From assembly GCF_025370775.1 (NCBI RefSeq), contig NZ_JAMXEX010000021.1:1-43720 (forward strand): a stretch of DNA of 43,720 bases, written 5' to 3'. Source of the DNA: Ancylothrix sp. D3o (GTDB lineage: Bacteria > Cyanobacteriota > Cyanobacteriia > Cyanobacteriales > Oscillatoriaceae). This document shows, piece by piece, positions 1 to 9,087 of the stretch (positions are counted from its first letter, which is position 1; every line of letters begins with the position of its first letter). Both the position numbers and the translations under genes were made by a program. The notes below the pieces were generated by a model. That model saw only the letters and a list, made by a program, of their open reading frames with translations, made no database searches and was not told the DNA's origin.

Positions 1-1
1 G

Positions 2-40
2 CGGCCAAGATACTTGACGGGTAGCCGTCTGGAACAATAG
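2..40 (+). CDS. 3' end of an unidentified gene (partial)
   Basis: Of the three forward frames at the left edge, only this one stays open to a stop next to the terminator at 70-110. It gives a basic C-terminus reading RPRYLTGSRLEQ. Twelve residues are too few to name a family. It is called only because a strong rightward terminator follows 30 bases later, so a plus-strand gene should end here. Confidence 0.3.
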   Translation, partial: RPRYLTGSRLEQ

Positions 41-69
41 CTCGGTGCCTGGGCTCTTTTAACAAACAC

Positions 70-110
70 AAACCCCTTCCACTTCACAATGGTAGGGGTT
101 TCTGTTTTTT
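70..110 (+). terminator. Rho-independent terminator
   Basis: An 8-bp perfect stem (AAACCCCT at 70-77 with AGGGGTTT at 94-101) is followed by a T-rich run at 103-110. The orientation fits the end of a plus-strand transcript entering from the left edge. The following bases up to 311 are AT-rich and hold no gene that I can see. Confidence 0.7.
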
Positions 111-311
111 CGACTTTTTTTCTTTTTTTTTCATTCACTTCTCTTTTACTCATAAAAAAATTCCTTTATTCTTTTTCCAAATTCTTTATGAGCAACCACC
201 TATATAGAGCCGGTTTTGTGTAGAGCGTGGTATGTGGCCGACCTTTTTGTTGAATGCGTTGAATGTACGCCTCTCCAGCAATTAATTTTTTTCTTAACCA
301 CACCATTATAA

Positions 312-947
312 TCACGAGCCAAGCTTGAGCAGAACCACTAGACCATCCGCCATGTACTGCACACCTAAAGCAGACAGCAACACTCCCAAAATTCGGGTTA
401 CAGCATTAATTCCTGTTGCACCTAAAACGGACGCTAAATATTTAGAACAAGACAAAAAGCCATAGCAAACGCCAAGCAAAATCACATTAATTGTTAAGAC
501 AATTGCTAAACCCACAGCAAACGTAAACGTACTTGCCTCATCCAGCAAAATTAGTGTACTTGCTAGTGTTCCGGGGCCGGCAATCAAAGGAATAGCAAGC
601 GGAAACACACTAATATCTCGTTTCAATACGATTTGTTTATCTTCCTCTTTTGTCTCCCCTTCGCTCTCCCCAAATACCATATCCAGACCCAATTTTAACA
701 GCAACAGCCCTGCGGTCACCTGAAACGCCTCAATTGTGATTCCCAAATAATGCAGCAGAAAATTTCCCCCAAGCGAAAACACAAGCAAAATGATCCCCGC
801 AATCAAAATAGCTTGCCGGAGAATACTCGCTTGCTCTTCCTCGGAATAATTACCAGCTAAAGCAATAAAAATTGGGACTAAACCAACCGGATCTATTACA
901 ACAAATAAAGTCACAAAAGCTTTTATCGTGAAAGCTAACATGGGCAT
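312..947 (-). CDS. MarC-family (UPF0056) integral membrane protein
   Basis: A polytopic inner-membrane protein of the MarC/NAAT family. The function of most members is unsettled; some archaeal relatives transport neutral amino acids. The protein is almost entirely hydrophobic helices, about six, with the family-typical opening KAFVTLFVVIDPVGLVPIF, a charged central loop (about GESEGETKEEDKQ) and the conserved stretch PLAIPLIAGPGTLAST. The start is placed at the MPMLAF methionine, which has a GAGAG sequence at good spacing. An upstream ATG at 971 would add eight residues, but its AGGA lies almost against the start codon. It is transcribed divergently from the reductase gene at 1203, so the 255 bases between them should hold both promoters. 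About 211 aa, normal for the family. Confidence 0.88.
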   Translation of the reverse strand: MPMLAFTIKAFVTLFVVIDPVGLVPIFIALAGNYSEEEQASILRQAILIAGIILLVFSLGGNFLLHYLGITIEAFQVTAGLLLLKLGLDMVFGESEGETKEEDKQIVLKRDISVFPLAIPLIAGPGTLASTLILLDEASTFTFAVGLAIVLTINVILLGVCYGFLSCSKYLASVLGATGINAVTRILGVLLSALGVQYMADGLVVLLKLGS

Positions 948-1202
948 ATAATTTCTCTCGTGCTTTGACATTTCCTATTTTAGAAGTTAAACCCCATTGC
1001 TTTTATGTCGGATTGACAACCCGCCCTTTAAAACTTCCTACACAAAAAGCCAGTAAATCCCGCTTCAGGCAATTCTTCTTTTCTCAGCCGCACCAGTCAC
1101 GTTTGCGCGAACGTTGGCTTGTTTCTACCCGCAGAGGGTTGTAAATCTAAGGCAGATCGAGAGAAACTGTACAATTTGTCAGCCAAATACCGAAAGTTAA
1201 CA

Positions 1203-2312
1203 ATGAATAACACTAGACATCTTCTTTCATCGGTTCAGCTTGGCCCTTATACCCTGCCAAATCGCCTTGTAATGGCACCGTTAACGCGCAACCGGGCAGG
1301 CGATGGCAACGTCCCCGTAACACTCAACGCAACCTATTACTCACAACGGGCATCCGCAGGATTAATCATCAGTGAAGCCACACAAATTTGCCCTGAAGGA
1401 CAAGGTTATCCCTACACTCCGGGCATTCACAACGCCGAACAAGTTGCAGGCTGGCGGTTGGTTACAGACGCAGTTCACGCGAAGGGCGGTCACATCTTTT
1501 TGCAACTGTGGCACGTCGGGCGCATTTCTCACCCTTCCTTGCAACCCGGAGGAGGTTTGCCGGTGGCACCGAGCGCCATTGCACCCGAAGGAGACGCATC
1601 TACATTGTCAGGGCCACAGCCTTTCGTCACCCCCCGCGCCTTAGAAACTGCTGAGATCCCTGCTATTGTTGAAAACTACCGTTTAGCCGCTGAAAATGCA
1701 ATGGCTGCCGGGTTTGATGGCGTAGAAATTCACGCCGCCAATGGCTACCTGATCGATCAATTTCTTGAAGATAGCACCAACCACCGCACAGATCGCTACG
1801 GTGGTGACCTAGAAAACCGCGCTCGCTTTTTAATGGAAATCGTCGAAGCAGTAACCAGCGTTTGGGGTGCGAATAAAGTTGGTGTGCGCCTGTCTCCTGC
1901 CGGCACTTTTAACAGTATGTCTGATTCTAATCCTCAAGCTCTCTTTAGTTACGTTGCAGAAGCACTTAACCCTTATGGATTAGCTTATTTGCATTTAATT
2001 GAGCCAAGACCCGATGAAAATTCCGTTAGTGAGGACTCAGAGCACTCTCCCTTAACTTGCGACTATTTTCGCTCGATTTTTAAGGGGACAATTATCTCTG
2101 CCGGTGGCTATAATCAAGAACTTGCAGAAGCCACTATTGCGGCAGGAAATGCAGATTTAATTGCTTTTGGTAGACTTTATATCGCCAACCCAGATTTAGC
2201 CGAGCGCTTTGCTGTGAATGCACCTTTAAATCCCTATGACCGCTCTACCTTTTATGGAGGAGATGAAAAAGGTTACACCGATTACCCAACGCTTCAGTTA
2301 GAAAAAGTCTAG
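1203..2312 (+). CDS. Old Yellow Enzyme-type alkene reductase (N-ethylmaleimide reductase-like)
   Basis: A cytosolic FMN-dependent TIM-barrel flavoenzyme that reduces activated C=C bonds with NAD(P)H. The sequence shows the family start (LGPYTLPNRLVMAPLTRNRA), the QLWHVGR segment, and the substrate-binding His-x-x-Asn pair as HAAN at residues 177-180. The following DSTNHRTDRYGG and NRARFLMEI blocks and the C-terminal AFGRLYIANPDL phosphate-binding segment are also typical. Length is 369 aa, normal. The frame is open further upstream to 1119, but those 28 residues are not homologous in character, so the start is set at the ATG before NNTRHLL. No strong Shine-Dalgarno precedes it. The gene stands alone, and a hairpin follows at 2376. 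The physiological substrate is unknown. Confidence 0.92.
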   Translation: MNNTRHLLSSVQLGPYTLPNRLVMAPLTRNRAGDGNVPVTLNATYYSQRASAGLIISEATQICPEGQGYPYTPGIHNAEQVAGWRLVTDAVHAKGGHIFLQLWHVGRISHPSLQPGGGLPVAPSAIAPEGDASTLSGPQPFVTPRALETAEIPAIVENYRLAAENAMAAGFDGVEIHAANGYLIDQFLEDSTNHRTDRYGGDLENRARFLMEIVEAVTSVWGANKVGVRLSPAGTFNSMSDSNPQALFSYVAEALNPYGLAYLHLIEPRPDENSVSEDSEHSPLTCDYFRSIFKGTIISAGGYNQELAEATIAAGNADLIAFGRLYIANPDLAERFAVNAPLNPYDRSTFYGGDEKGYTDYPTLQLEKV

Positions 2313-2375
2313 TTTCTTTGAGCAGAATTCCTCTTTGTTACAGGATCTGTAAATTCCCTTAGCACCTTTTTGGCA

Positions 2376-2403
2376 GATGGCCTACGGCCCACATTAGGCC
2401 ATC
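2376..2403. repeat. Perfect inverted repeat downstream of the reductase gene
   Basis: GATGGCCTA (2376-2384) and TAGGCCATC (2395-2403) form a 9-bp perfect stem with a 10-base loop. There is no T-run, so a simple intrinsic terminator is not supported; it may stabilise the mRNA end or be an interspersed palindrome. The rest of 2313-2923 is AT-rich, with no gene I would defend, and should carry the promoter of the DUF1517 gene. Confidence 0.5.
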
Positions 2404-2923
2404 CCCGCCGGGCTTTGCCTCTCTGGTGGCATTTCTCTTGTGTTTAAGGCTGAATAAATCTGTTTTTGCGTAATTAAATCATATCAAAATTCTCTAATTT
2501 TATCCCTACAAAAGACATTGAAACCGTGACTATGGAAGATTTAAATTCCTAGATATTTTTTGGAAGCCTTGTCGCCACTTACCAAGCTGGATCTAACAAA
2601 TTTTACTAATACTTAAATTCTAACTATTAATTTTTCTGACCTTAATCTAACATTTTAATCTGATTAAAACAAAAGCTTTCACCATTGAAAATTTCAATAA
2701 AAATTTAATAATTTCGTGTTTACCGTAAACCCTCATCAAAGGCAACCGGCCTTTTTTATGACAGTACGGATATCTCCCCCTGCAATCTACCCAAAGCTTA
2801 GTGCCTAAACTTGAGAGAAAACGATAAATTATAAATGTGTGCAACGTGAAAACAAGCCACGTATCGGCCACCGGCACCCATAAAAGCCGGTTAAGCTTTA
2901 ATAAAAACAAAAGGCACATCTAT

Positions 2924-3871
2924 ATGCGTAAAAAATTCCTTTCCTCCATTAAACCGCTCTTAAAATCCCTGTTCGCCCTTGGGCTAGTTATCTCCTTAGC
3001 CTTTTCTCACGCTGAGGGTGCCTTGGCGGCTCGCTCCGGCGGACGTATTGGCGGCGGCTCTTTTAGCGCCCCTAGCCGTACCTACTCTGCACCCCGTAGC
3101 TATTCCCCCGGTGGCGGATATGGCGGTGGCTATTACCCCGGTGGCGGTGGTTTTGGTTTTCCGTTTTTAATTCCCTTTGTTTGGGGTGGCGGTGGCGGTT
3201 TATTTTCGATTTTGATTTTTATGGCGGTTGCTAGTTTTTTAGTCCAAGCTTTTCGTCGCAGCGCCGGCTCAGAAATTGACTACGATAACCCGACAATTTC
3301 GATAGCTAAAGTGCAAGTTGGTTTATTAGCAGAAGCGCGTGGTTTACAACCGGAACTTGATGCTTTGGCAGAAAAAGCCGACACCGGCACCCCCGCTGGA
3401 CGCGCTCATGTTTTGCAAGAAGCTAGTCTTGCTTTATTGCGTCATCCTGAATTTTGGTACTATGGCTCTGTTGAATCTCAACAAGCTGCTTTACCGGCTG
3501 CGGAAGCGAAATTTTATCAGCTTGCTTTAACTGAGCGCAGTAAGTTTACTGAAGAAACTCTCTCGAATTACAACAATATTCTGCGCGGTTCTGAAAGTAA
3601 TAAATCTTTGCCTGGAAAAGGCGGAGATTTGGCGATTAATGATGGAGCAAGTGAGTATATTGTTGTGACGCTTTTGGCAGCAATGGAAGGTAAAATGCAG
3701 TTGCCGGCAATTAATAGTTCTGAAGATTTGCTGCAAGCTTTACGTCAAATTGGTGGTATTTCAAGTGATCGGCTGATGGCGATTGAAATTCTCTGGACTC
3801 CTCAAGCTTCTGGAGATACGCTTTCTTCTGATGATATTCTCGCTGAATATCCACATCTCAAACTTGTTTAA
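2924..3871 (+). CDS. Exported/membrane DUF1517 domain protein
   Basis: A cyanobacterial and plastid family of unknown function. The 315-aa protein starts with a signal-like segment (basic MRKKFLSSIKPLLKS, hydrophobic core, an ALA-A type cleavage site near residue 32). Next comes a low-complexity Arg/Ser/Gly/Tyr-rich stretch with GGGYGGGYYPGGGG-like runs, then a hydrophobic segment around VWGGGGGLFSILIFMAVASFLVQAF that is probably a membrane anchor. A globular C-terminal domain of about 190 residues (from SEIDYDNPTISIAKVQVGLLAEAR) carries the DUF1517 signature. The open frame extends upstream to 2837, but the ATG at 2924 is chosen because the signal peptide begins there. A terminator follows at 3951. 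Confidence 0.85.
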   Translation: MRKKFLSSIKPLLKSLFALGLVISLAFSHAEGALAARSGGRIGGGSFSAPSRTYSAPRSYSPGGGYGGGYYPGGGGFGFPFLIPFVWGGGGGLFSILIFMAVASFLVQAFRRSAGSEIDYDNPTISIAKVQVGLLAEARGLQPELDALAEKADTGTPAGRAHVLQEASLALLRHPEFWYYGSVESQQAALPAAEAKFYQLALTERSKFTEETLSNYNNILRGSESNKSLPGKGGDLAINDGASEYIVVTLLAAMEGKMQLPAINSSEDLLQALRQIGGISSDRLMAIEILWTPQASGDTLSSDDILAEYPHLKLV

Positions 3872-3950
3872 AAATTTCTTGTTCTCAGACTAAGCCTGGG
3901 AACTGCGCTAAGAGGCTCTGCCTCGTGTGAGCGTCTGGTAAGATTTCCAA

Positions 3951-3996
3951 AAGGCTCTGCCTCTTCTAAAATAACAGGAGGCGGAGCCTTTTTTTT
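3951..3996 (+). terminator. Rho-independent terminator of the DUF1517 gene
   Basis: AAGGCTCTGCCTC pairs with GAGGCGGAGCCTT across a 20-base loop (one mismatch), followed by a run of eight T. A second copy of the left arm (aggctctgcctc) lies about 40 bases upstream at 3912-3924, suggesting part of the hairpin was duplicated. Confidence 0.75.
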
Positions 3997-4065
3997 GCGT
4001 TACTAGGCTCTTATATCAATTCTAAAAATTTGTGCAAAAGCGAACCTGTGGAGAACGAGTATTTT

Positions 4066-4908
4066 TTAACCTTTTTTTTCTTGGCTTTTATTGCTTAAAT
4101 ATTGGCCTATAAATGCCAGGGTGCCCGATGCCAGAATTAAGATCACACTTAAGGCATTGATGTCTGGTTTTACTCCTGTTCTAATGCGGCTAAAAACTTC
4201 CATTGGTAAGGTGGTGGAGCCGGTGCCGGCGGTGAAACTGGCAATCAGAAAATCATCCATACTTAACACAAAAGCAATTAAACAACCAGATACAATTCCT
4301 GGCAGTAATTGAGGAAGCAAAACTTTAATAAAGGCTTGGGTTGGGCTTGCACCTAAATCAAGAGCCGCTTCTTCTAAAAAGGGGTTTAAATCTGCCAGCC
4401 GCGTTGATACGGCTAAGGCAATATAAGCCAAGCAAAACACGATATGAGCGGCTACAATTGTCCACAAACTCAGTCGAATTTGCACTGCTGCTAAAAATAC
4501 TAGCGTTGCCACTGCAATTGCAATATCAGGGACAATCAAAGGCAAGTAAGAAACACCCAAAAATAAATTTTTTCCAGGAAACTTGTAACGCGATAAACCC
4601 ACTGCCAACAATGTACCAAACAAGGCAGAAATTAACACAGCGCTGAAGGCGACGGTTAAGCTATTTTGAAAAGCGCTTAATATTCGTCTATCGCTAAAGA
4701 GTTTGCCGTACCACTGTAGGGTAAAGCCTTCCCAAGTGGCACTATAGGCAGATTGGTTGAAACTGTAAAGGCTGAGGACGAAGATGGGCAGATACATGAA
4801 TAGATACATGACTACGGAAAAGATAACCTGCCAGGAAACCTGAATTTTAGGTTTATTCAACATATCTGCCGGAATTTCCTCCTGTTGTTGGCTTAGTTTG
4901 TCTGACAT
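4066..4908 (-). CDS. potC: Polyamine-type ABC transporter permease, PotC-like
   Basis: Second permease of a spermidine/putrescine-type importer. The 280-aa protein has a hydrophilic N-terminus, about six membrane helices, and the cytoplasmic EAA loop at residues 180-205 (EAALDLGASPTQAFIKVLLP) that docks on the ATPase. The motif DDFLIASFTAGTGSTTLPMEV is characteristic of PotC/PotI. It is the last gene of a leftward operon, 87 bases downstream of the other permease. Substrate assignment (spermidine, putrescine or a related amine) is by family only. Confidence 0.9.
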   Translation of the reverse strand: MSDKLSQQQEEIPADMLNKPKIQVSWQVIFSVVMYLFMYLPIFVLSLYSFNQSAYSATWEGFTLQWYGKLFSDRRILSAFQNSLTVAFSAVLISALFGTLLAVGLSRYKFPGKNLFLGVSYLPLIVPDIAIAVATLVFLAAVQIRLSLWTIVAAHIVFCLAYIALAVSTRLADLNPFLEEAALDLGASPTQAFIKVLLPQLLPGIVSGCLIAFVLSMDDFLIASFTAGTGSTTLPMEVFSRIRTGVKPDINALSVILILASGTLAFIGQYLSNKSQEKKG

Positions 4909-4995
4909 ACTGATTTTAGATTTTGGATTTTCGATATCCGTAGGGTGTTTTTGAGGTGGAATTTTGGATGGTAAAGCCGCTGCAATTGGGGATTT

Positions 4996-5904
4996 TTAGC
5001 GAGCAACATCCCGGTCGCCATATTTGAGTAAGAGGGCAATTCCTACGGTGACAAACATGATTAATACCATGCTCATTGCTGAACCAAATCCCCAGTTTTG
5101 TGTGGCTCCTAAAAATTGATTGTAAATTAACCGGGCTGCGGTCATGCTGCTTGCCCCCCCAAGTAATTCTGGATCTACAAAATCGCCCATACAGCTAATA
5201 AAAACGAGTAAAGAACCGGCTGCAATTCCGGGCATTGTTTGGGGGACGGTGATTTTCCAGAAGCTTTCTAGGGGTTTTGCTCCTAAGTCGGCTGAGGCTT
5301 CTAATAAACGTTTATCTAGCTTTTCTAGGGAAGCGTAAAGAATGAGTACCATGTAGGGTAAATAACTGTAGGTCATGCCAATTAAAACGGCTGAGCTTCG
5401 GTTGAGTAAATCGAGGGCCGGCAGTCCGATGGCTGTGAGTACGGTGTTAAGTAGGCCGGTGCGCCGCAAGATGGTAATCCAAGCATAAGAACGCAATAAG
5501 GATGATGTCCATAGGGGCAAAACAAAGCCTAACAATAGCAAATTTCTCCAGCGTTTGGGGCTCATTTGGGCGAGCCAGTAAGCAACTGGAAAGCCTAAAC
5601 CTAAGCAAAAAATTGTGGTGCCAATTGAAAAGAAAAGTGACCTCCCCATGACTTGCAGTTTGATGGGTTCAAAAACTCGCAGGTAGTTCTCAATTCCGGA
5701 AGGAATGACTAAATCTCCGGGTTTGATGTTGGGGACTAAACTAAGTTGAAAAATGATTAAGGTTGGTAATACCAACAACAAAAATAACCACAGGCCGGCG
5801 GGGCCAAGTAAAACAGCGGGCCCTATGATATTTGAACCCAGCCGGCGGATATCTAGCTGAGATTGGGGGTTTGTTGGGGTAGGGTTTTTGGTAGATACGG
5901 ACAC
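4996..5904 (-). CDS. potB: Polyamine-type ABC transporter permease, PotB-like
   Basis: First permease of the importer, 302 aa. A proline-rich cytoplasmic N-terminus of about 25 residues is followed by about six membrane helices. The EAA loop lies at residues 202-227 (EASADLGAKPLESFWKITVP). The segment CMGDFVDPELLGG matches the PotB/PotH subfamily. The gene lies between the binding protein (93 bases upstream) and PotC, the usual order for this transporter class. A heptanucleotide repeat lies between it and potD. Confidence 0.9.
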   Translation of the reverse strand: MSVSTKNPTPTNPQSQLDIRRLGSNIIGPAVLLGPAGLWLFLLLVLPTLIIFQLSLVPNIKPGDLVIPSGIENYLRVFEPIKLQVMGRSLFFSIGTTIFCLGLGFPVAYWLAQMSPKRWRNLLLLGFVLPLWTSSLLRSYAWITILRRTGLLNTVLTAIGLPALDLLNRSSAVLIGMTYSYLPYMVLILYASLEKLDKRLLEASADLGAKPLESFWKITVPQTMPGIAAGSLLVFISCMGDFVDPELLGGASSMTAARLIYNQFLGATQNWGFGSAMSMVLIMFVTVGIALLLKYGDRDVAR

Positions 5905-5971
5905 TGATTTAACCTTCGTTTTGTCAAGAGTTATGGCGAAAATTCCTTAATTATTAATCAGCAATTAGACG

Positions 5972-5999
5972 AATTACTAATTACTAATTACTAATTACT
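5972..5999. repeat. Tandem heptanucleotide repeat (AATTACT x4)
   Basis: Four perfect copies of AATTACT run from 5972 to 5999 and overlap the last two bases of the potD stop codon (cta at 5998-6000). This is a short tandemly repeated repetitive sequence of the type common in filamentous cyanobacteria. Confidence 0.85.
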
Positions 6000-7167
6000 A
6001 ACCGCTGGTTAATTGCGTCCAGAAACGCTCATAGAGTTCTGTGATGTCTGGGGACACCGGCAAGATGCGTTCGCATTTTTCGAGGGCGGCTTCTGGGGGA
6101 AATAAGCTAGTATTATTGCGTACCTCTTCGGGTAATAATTCCATCGCTTTTTTGTTGGGAGTTGCAAAACTCAATCGTTGGCAAATTTTGGCAGCGATGC
6201 TTGGTTGATATACGAAGTTAATCCACGCATAAGCTGCATCAACGTTAGGAGCAAATTTCGGAATTACCATTGTATCTGTCCACAAAGAAGATCCACTTTT
6301 TGGCAATGCGTAGCGCAAGTTTTCGTCTTCGGACATCATCTCATTGGCATCCGCAGAGTAACACATCGCCATATTCATGTCCCCGCTTAAAATTTGCGGG
6401 CGCCAGCCATCGGTAGTAAAAGAGGCGATGGCAGGTTTGAGGGAAACTAATTTTTGATAGGCTTCTTTGAGTTGTTCAGGATTTGTTGAGTTGTAAGAAT
6501 ATCCTAACATTCGCAATGTTGCCCCCATGACTTCTCTGGGGTCATTGAGGAGGGTCAGACGCCGATAAAGCGTTTGCTGAAATTTCCAAAGATAATTCCA
6601 GTCATCGGGGGCTTGTTTGATTTTTTCGCTGTTATAAATTAGGCCGGTGGTTCCCCAGCTTATCGGTACACTGTAGCGATTATTTGGGTCATAGCCGGGG
6701 TTTTGGAATTGGGGAATTAAGTTAGCTAAACCCGGTAAACGAGAGTGATCAATTTCGCTGATAATGCCTAATTCAGCCATTTTTTTTACGGTATAATCAG
6801 AGGGATAAATGAGGCTGTAAGCTCCTCCCCCGCTGGCCTGAATTTTTGCTAACATGGCTTCATTAGAATCAAACACATCGGCAATTACTTCGATCCCGGT
6901 TTGTTCTGCAAAGCTATCGAGTAACTCTTGATCTGTATATCCCGCCCAAGTAAACATATACATTTTATTGGGTGGTAAAGGGCCCGGAGACGACTGCACC
7001 TCAGCCAGACGCCAGCCACAGCTAGATAGGGCCATTCCCGAAAGTGCGGCCCCTGATGTTTGCAAAAATTGGCGTCGGGTTATTCCCTTGTTTTCAGTTG
7101 GTTTGGTTTGGGCTTTTTTTTGCAGCCCACGAGGCAGACGAAATCTCTGTAAATCAGTCGGTGGCAC
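5998..7167 (-). CDS. potD: Tat-exported lipoprotein, polyamine-binding protein PotD-like
   Basis: Periplasmic solute-binding protein of the importer, 389 aa. The N-terminus has a twin-arginine motif (ITRRQFLQ, Arg31-Arg32), a hydrophobic core and a lipobox ending in Cys50 (ALSSCGW), so it is probably Tat-exported and lipid-anchored. The mature part begins MYMFTWAGYTDQELLDSFAEQTGIEV, typical of the PotD/PotF fold, and contains VPISWGTTGLIYNSEKI and the C-terminal AYAWINFVYQP segment seen in this family. The upstream 86-aa gene and the ATPase lie in the same direction. Tat targeting of the binding protein is common in cyanobacterial homologues but is absent from E. coli PotD. Confidence 0.92.
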   Translation of the reverse strand: MPPTDLQRFRLPRGLQKKAQTKPTENKGITRRQFLQTSGAALSGMALSSCGWRLAEVQSSPGPLPPNKMYMFTWAGYTDQELLDSFAEQTGIEVIADVFDSNEAMLAKIQASGGGAYSLIYPSDYTVKKMAELGIISEIDHSRLPGLANLIPQFQNPGYDPNNRYSVPISWGTTGLIYNSEKIKQAPDDWNYLWKFQQTLYRRLTLLNDPREVMGATLRMLGYSYNSTNPEQLKEAYQKLVSLKPAIASFTTDGWRPQILSGDMNMAMCYSADANEMMSEDENLRYALPKSGSSLWTDTMVIPKFAPNVDAAYAWINFVYQPSIAAKICQRLSFATPNKKAMELLPEEVRNNTSLFPPEAALEKCERILPVSPDITELYERFWTQLTSG

Positions 7168-7238
7168 TGTCTTTTTTCCCGCTTATTTCTGACTAAATCA
7201 AGGCTTTATTAACAATATCTTACTGATTGCTCTAATGG

Positions 7239-7499
7239 CTAAATTTCTCCTGTTTTGGCATCGGTATTTTGGCAGGCCAACATGATTGTAGGGGAAATTT
7301 TTTGGAAGAAAAAGGTGATTAAATGGGCCATAAACCACTTTTTGATCCCCTGTTGATAGCCATAGGCACTTTTTTGGCATTGGTGTTGTAGGTCAACTAC
7401 AAATGAGGCGCCATCAGTGGCTTTCAAAGTTGCAATGGCTGTGAAATAGAAATGAGATTCTATCTCATCTAAACTGTGATATAAGCCATTATTTTTCAT
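7239..7499 (-). CDS. Unknown 86-aa protein inside the pot operon
   Basis: A small open frame between the ATPase and binding-protein genes, on the same strand. The start at 7499 is preceded by an AAGGT Shine-Dalgarno at about eight bases, better than any upstream candidate. The protein begins MKNNGLYHSLDEIESHFYF, has a central Lys/Gln region and the segment WFMAHLITFFFQKISPTIML, which may be a short amphipathic or membrane-associated helix. I do not recognise the family. Position, strand and RBS argue that it is real. A role connected with the transporter is only inference. Confidence 0.55.
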   Translation of the reverse strand: MKNNGLYHSLDEIESHFYFTAIATLKATDGASFVVDLQHQCQKSAYGYQQGIKKWFMAHLITFFFQKISPTIMLACQNTDAKTGEI

Positions 7500-7548
7500 T
7501 AAATTTACCTTTTTTGCGTGTTTTTTACCCAGGATAAAACATTGTTTC

Positions 7549-8676
7549 CTACACGGATAAAGCAATGCAATCACCTGCCGACCAAGAGGCATAAATGGGG
7601 GTGTCGCTTGAGGGTGAATTTCCGAGGGTATTGGGCTGCATAACGGTGATTAAATCTCCTGATGCTAACTCAACGACATAGTGTACATGAGTTCCCATAA
7701 ACATAACGTGCTTGAGCCGGCCTTCAAAGGAATTTACCTCAACGCTGGGGGGATAAAGGCTGAGTTGAATTTTTTCAGGCCGCACACTCAATACCACATC
7801 TGCGCCGGTGGCATAGTTAACATCTTGTTGTGGTTGGACAATAATTTTTAGTTTTTTATCGGTGATAATTTGTAGGCTGGAAGCGTCTTGAGTTTCGATG
7901 CGTCCTTTAAACAAATTTGTATCTCCAATAAAATCGGCAACAAAGGGGGTGCCTGGTTTTTCGTAAATTTCAACCGGGTTGCCAATTTGCTCGATGCGAC
8001 CATAATTCATTACGGCGATGCGGTCAGATAATGATAGGGCTTCTTCTTGGTCGTGAGTAACCATGACAAAGGTTAAACCCAAATCTTTATGCAGGTTTGA
8101 AAGTTCTACCTGCATTTCTTTACGCAGTTTTAAGTCGAGGGCGCCGAGGGGTTCATCGAGGAGGAGTACGGCGGGCCGGTTAACTAAGGCTCTGGCTAAG
8201 GCGACTCGTTGCTGTTGTCCGCCGGAAAGTTGGGCCGGGTAGCGGTTGGCGTAGGCTTCCATTTTGACGAGTTTGAGGGCTTCTCGGACTCTGGTTTCGA
8301 TTTCGGCTTTTCCCAGACGTTTGATCCGCAGTCCAAAGGCGATATTTTCTGAAACGCTGAGGTGATTAAAAAGGGCGTAGCTTTGAAATACGGTGTTGAC
8401 CGGCCGGCGGTATGGGGGAACTTGGGTCATCGACTGTCCGCGTATGTACAATTCGCCGGCGGAGGGCATTTCAAAACCGGCAATCATGCGGAGGGTGGTG
8501 GTTTTCCCACATCCAGACGGGCCAAGGATGCTGAAAAATTCTCCCTGGTGAATGTCGAGGTCTACACCACGCACTGCGGTTTCGCCGTTATAAACTTTAA
8601 AGACTTTGCGGAGTTCTACGTCGAGGTTTTTGTCGCTAACAGTTGCGCCTCGATTTTGGGTTGCCGTTTGTATCAT
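7549..8676 (-). CDS. potA: Polyamine-type ABC transporter ATPase, PotA-like
   Basis: Cytoplasmic ATPase of the importer and first gene of the leftward operon, 375 aa. Visible motifs are Walker [10 protein letters not shown] (52-60), Q-loop Gln98, ABC signature LSGGQQQR (150-157), Walker B LLLDE (171-175) and switch His208. A C-terminal TOBE-type domain (about 280-370) carries [11 protein letters not shown], the hallmark of the PotA/MalK-like group. An AGGT ribosome binding site lies nine bases before the ATG. The 411 bases up to the next gene at 9088 contain no gene that I can see and should hold the operon promoter. Confidence 0.94.
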   Translation of the reverse strand: MIQTATQNRGATVSDKNLDVELRKVFKVYNGETAVRGVDLDIHQGEFFSILGPSGCGKTTTLRMIAGFEMPSAGELYIRGQSMTQVPPYRRPVNTVFQSYALFNHLSVSENIAFGLRIKRLGKAEIETRVREALKLVKMEAYANRYPAQLSGGQQQRVALARALVNRPAVLLLDEPLGALDLKLRKEMQVELSNLHKDLGLTFVMVTHDQEEALSLSDRIAVMNYGRIEQIGNPVEIYEKPGTPFVADFIGDTNLFKGRIETQDASSLQIITDKKLKIIVQPQQDVNYATGADVVLSVRPEKIQLSLYPPSVEVNSFEGRLKHVMFMGTHVHYVVELASGDLITVMQPNTLGNSPSSDTPIYASWSAGDCIALSV

Positions 8677-9087
8677 AGTTTTTACCTGGGGTGATGCCTA
8701 CCCTTAAAAGTTGAGCTTTTGGTTGGGTTAGGGGGTTTGGGTTTATTGTATCGATCCGGTTTGTTTTTCGCTCAAGTTGTTTTGTGTTTTGTTATAAAGC
8801 TTTGGGTTATGCTTTGATGGCTATCTACTCATTTAAAATTTTTTTGGACAAAATTTTTCCCACAGCCGTCTTTTGTCCCACAAATATGATATCAAAGTCT
8901 GTTAGACCGGCCCGTTTTGGCTGTCTTTCATCTCTCTTGCATCCTTTAATTTTTTAGCAGAGGAGGCCGGCAGGATGCTAGTCTCTGGCAATCACAAGGG
9001 TGGCGGGGCTTTACTACCGCGATACCAGACAATTAAATGTTCTACCACAAGTCAAATTATTTGTTTCCCTGTGAGGAATTTTTCCTG

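Noticed and set aside
2647-2919. 90-aa minus-strand frame in the gap before the DUF1517 gene
   Set aside because: No ribosome site, irregular composition, and it overlaps the likely promoter of the plus-strand gene.
5972-5999. CRISPR-like tandem repetition
   Set aside because: The unit is seven bases without spacers, a simple tandem repeat.
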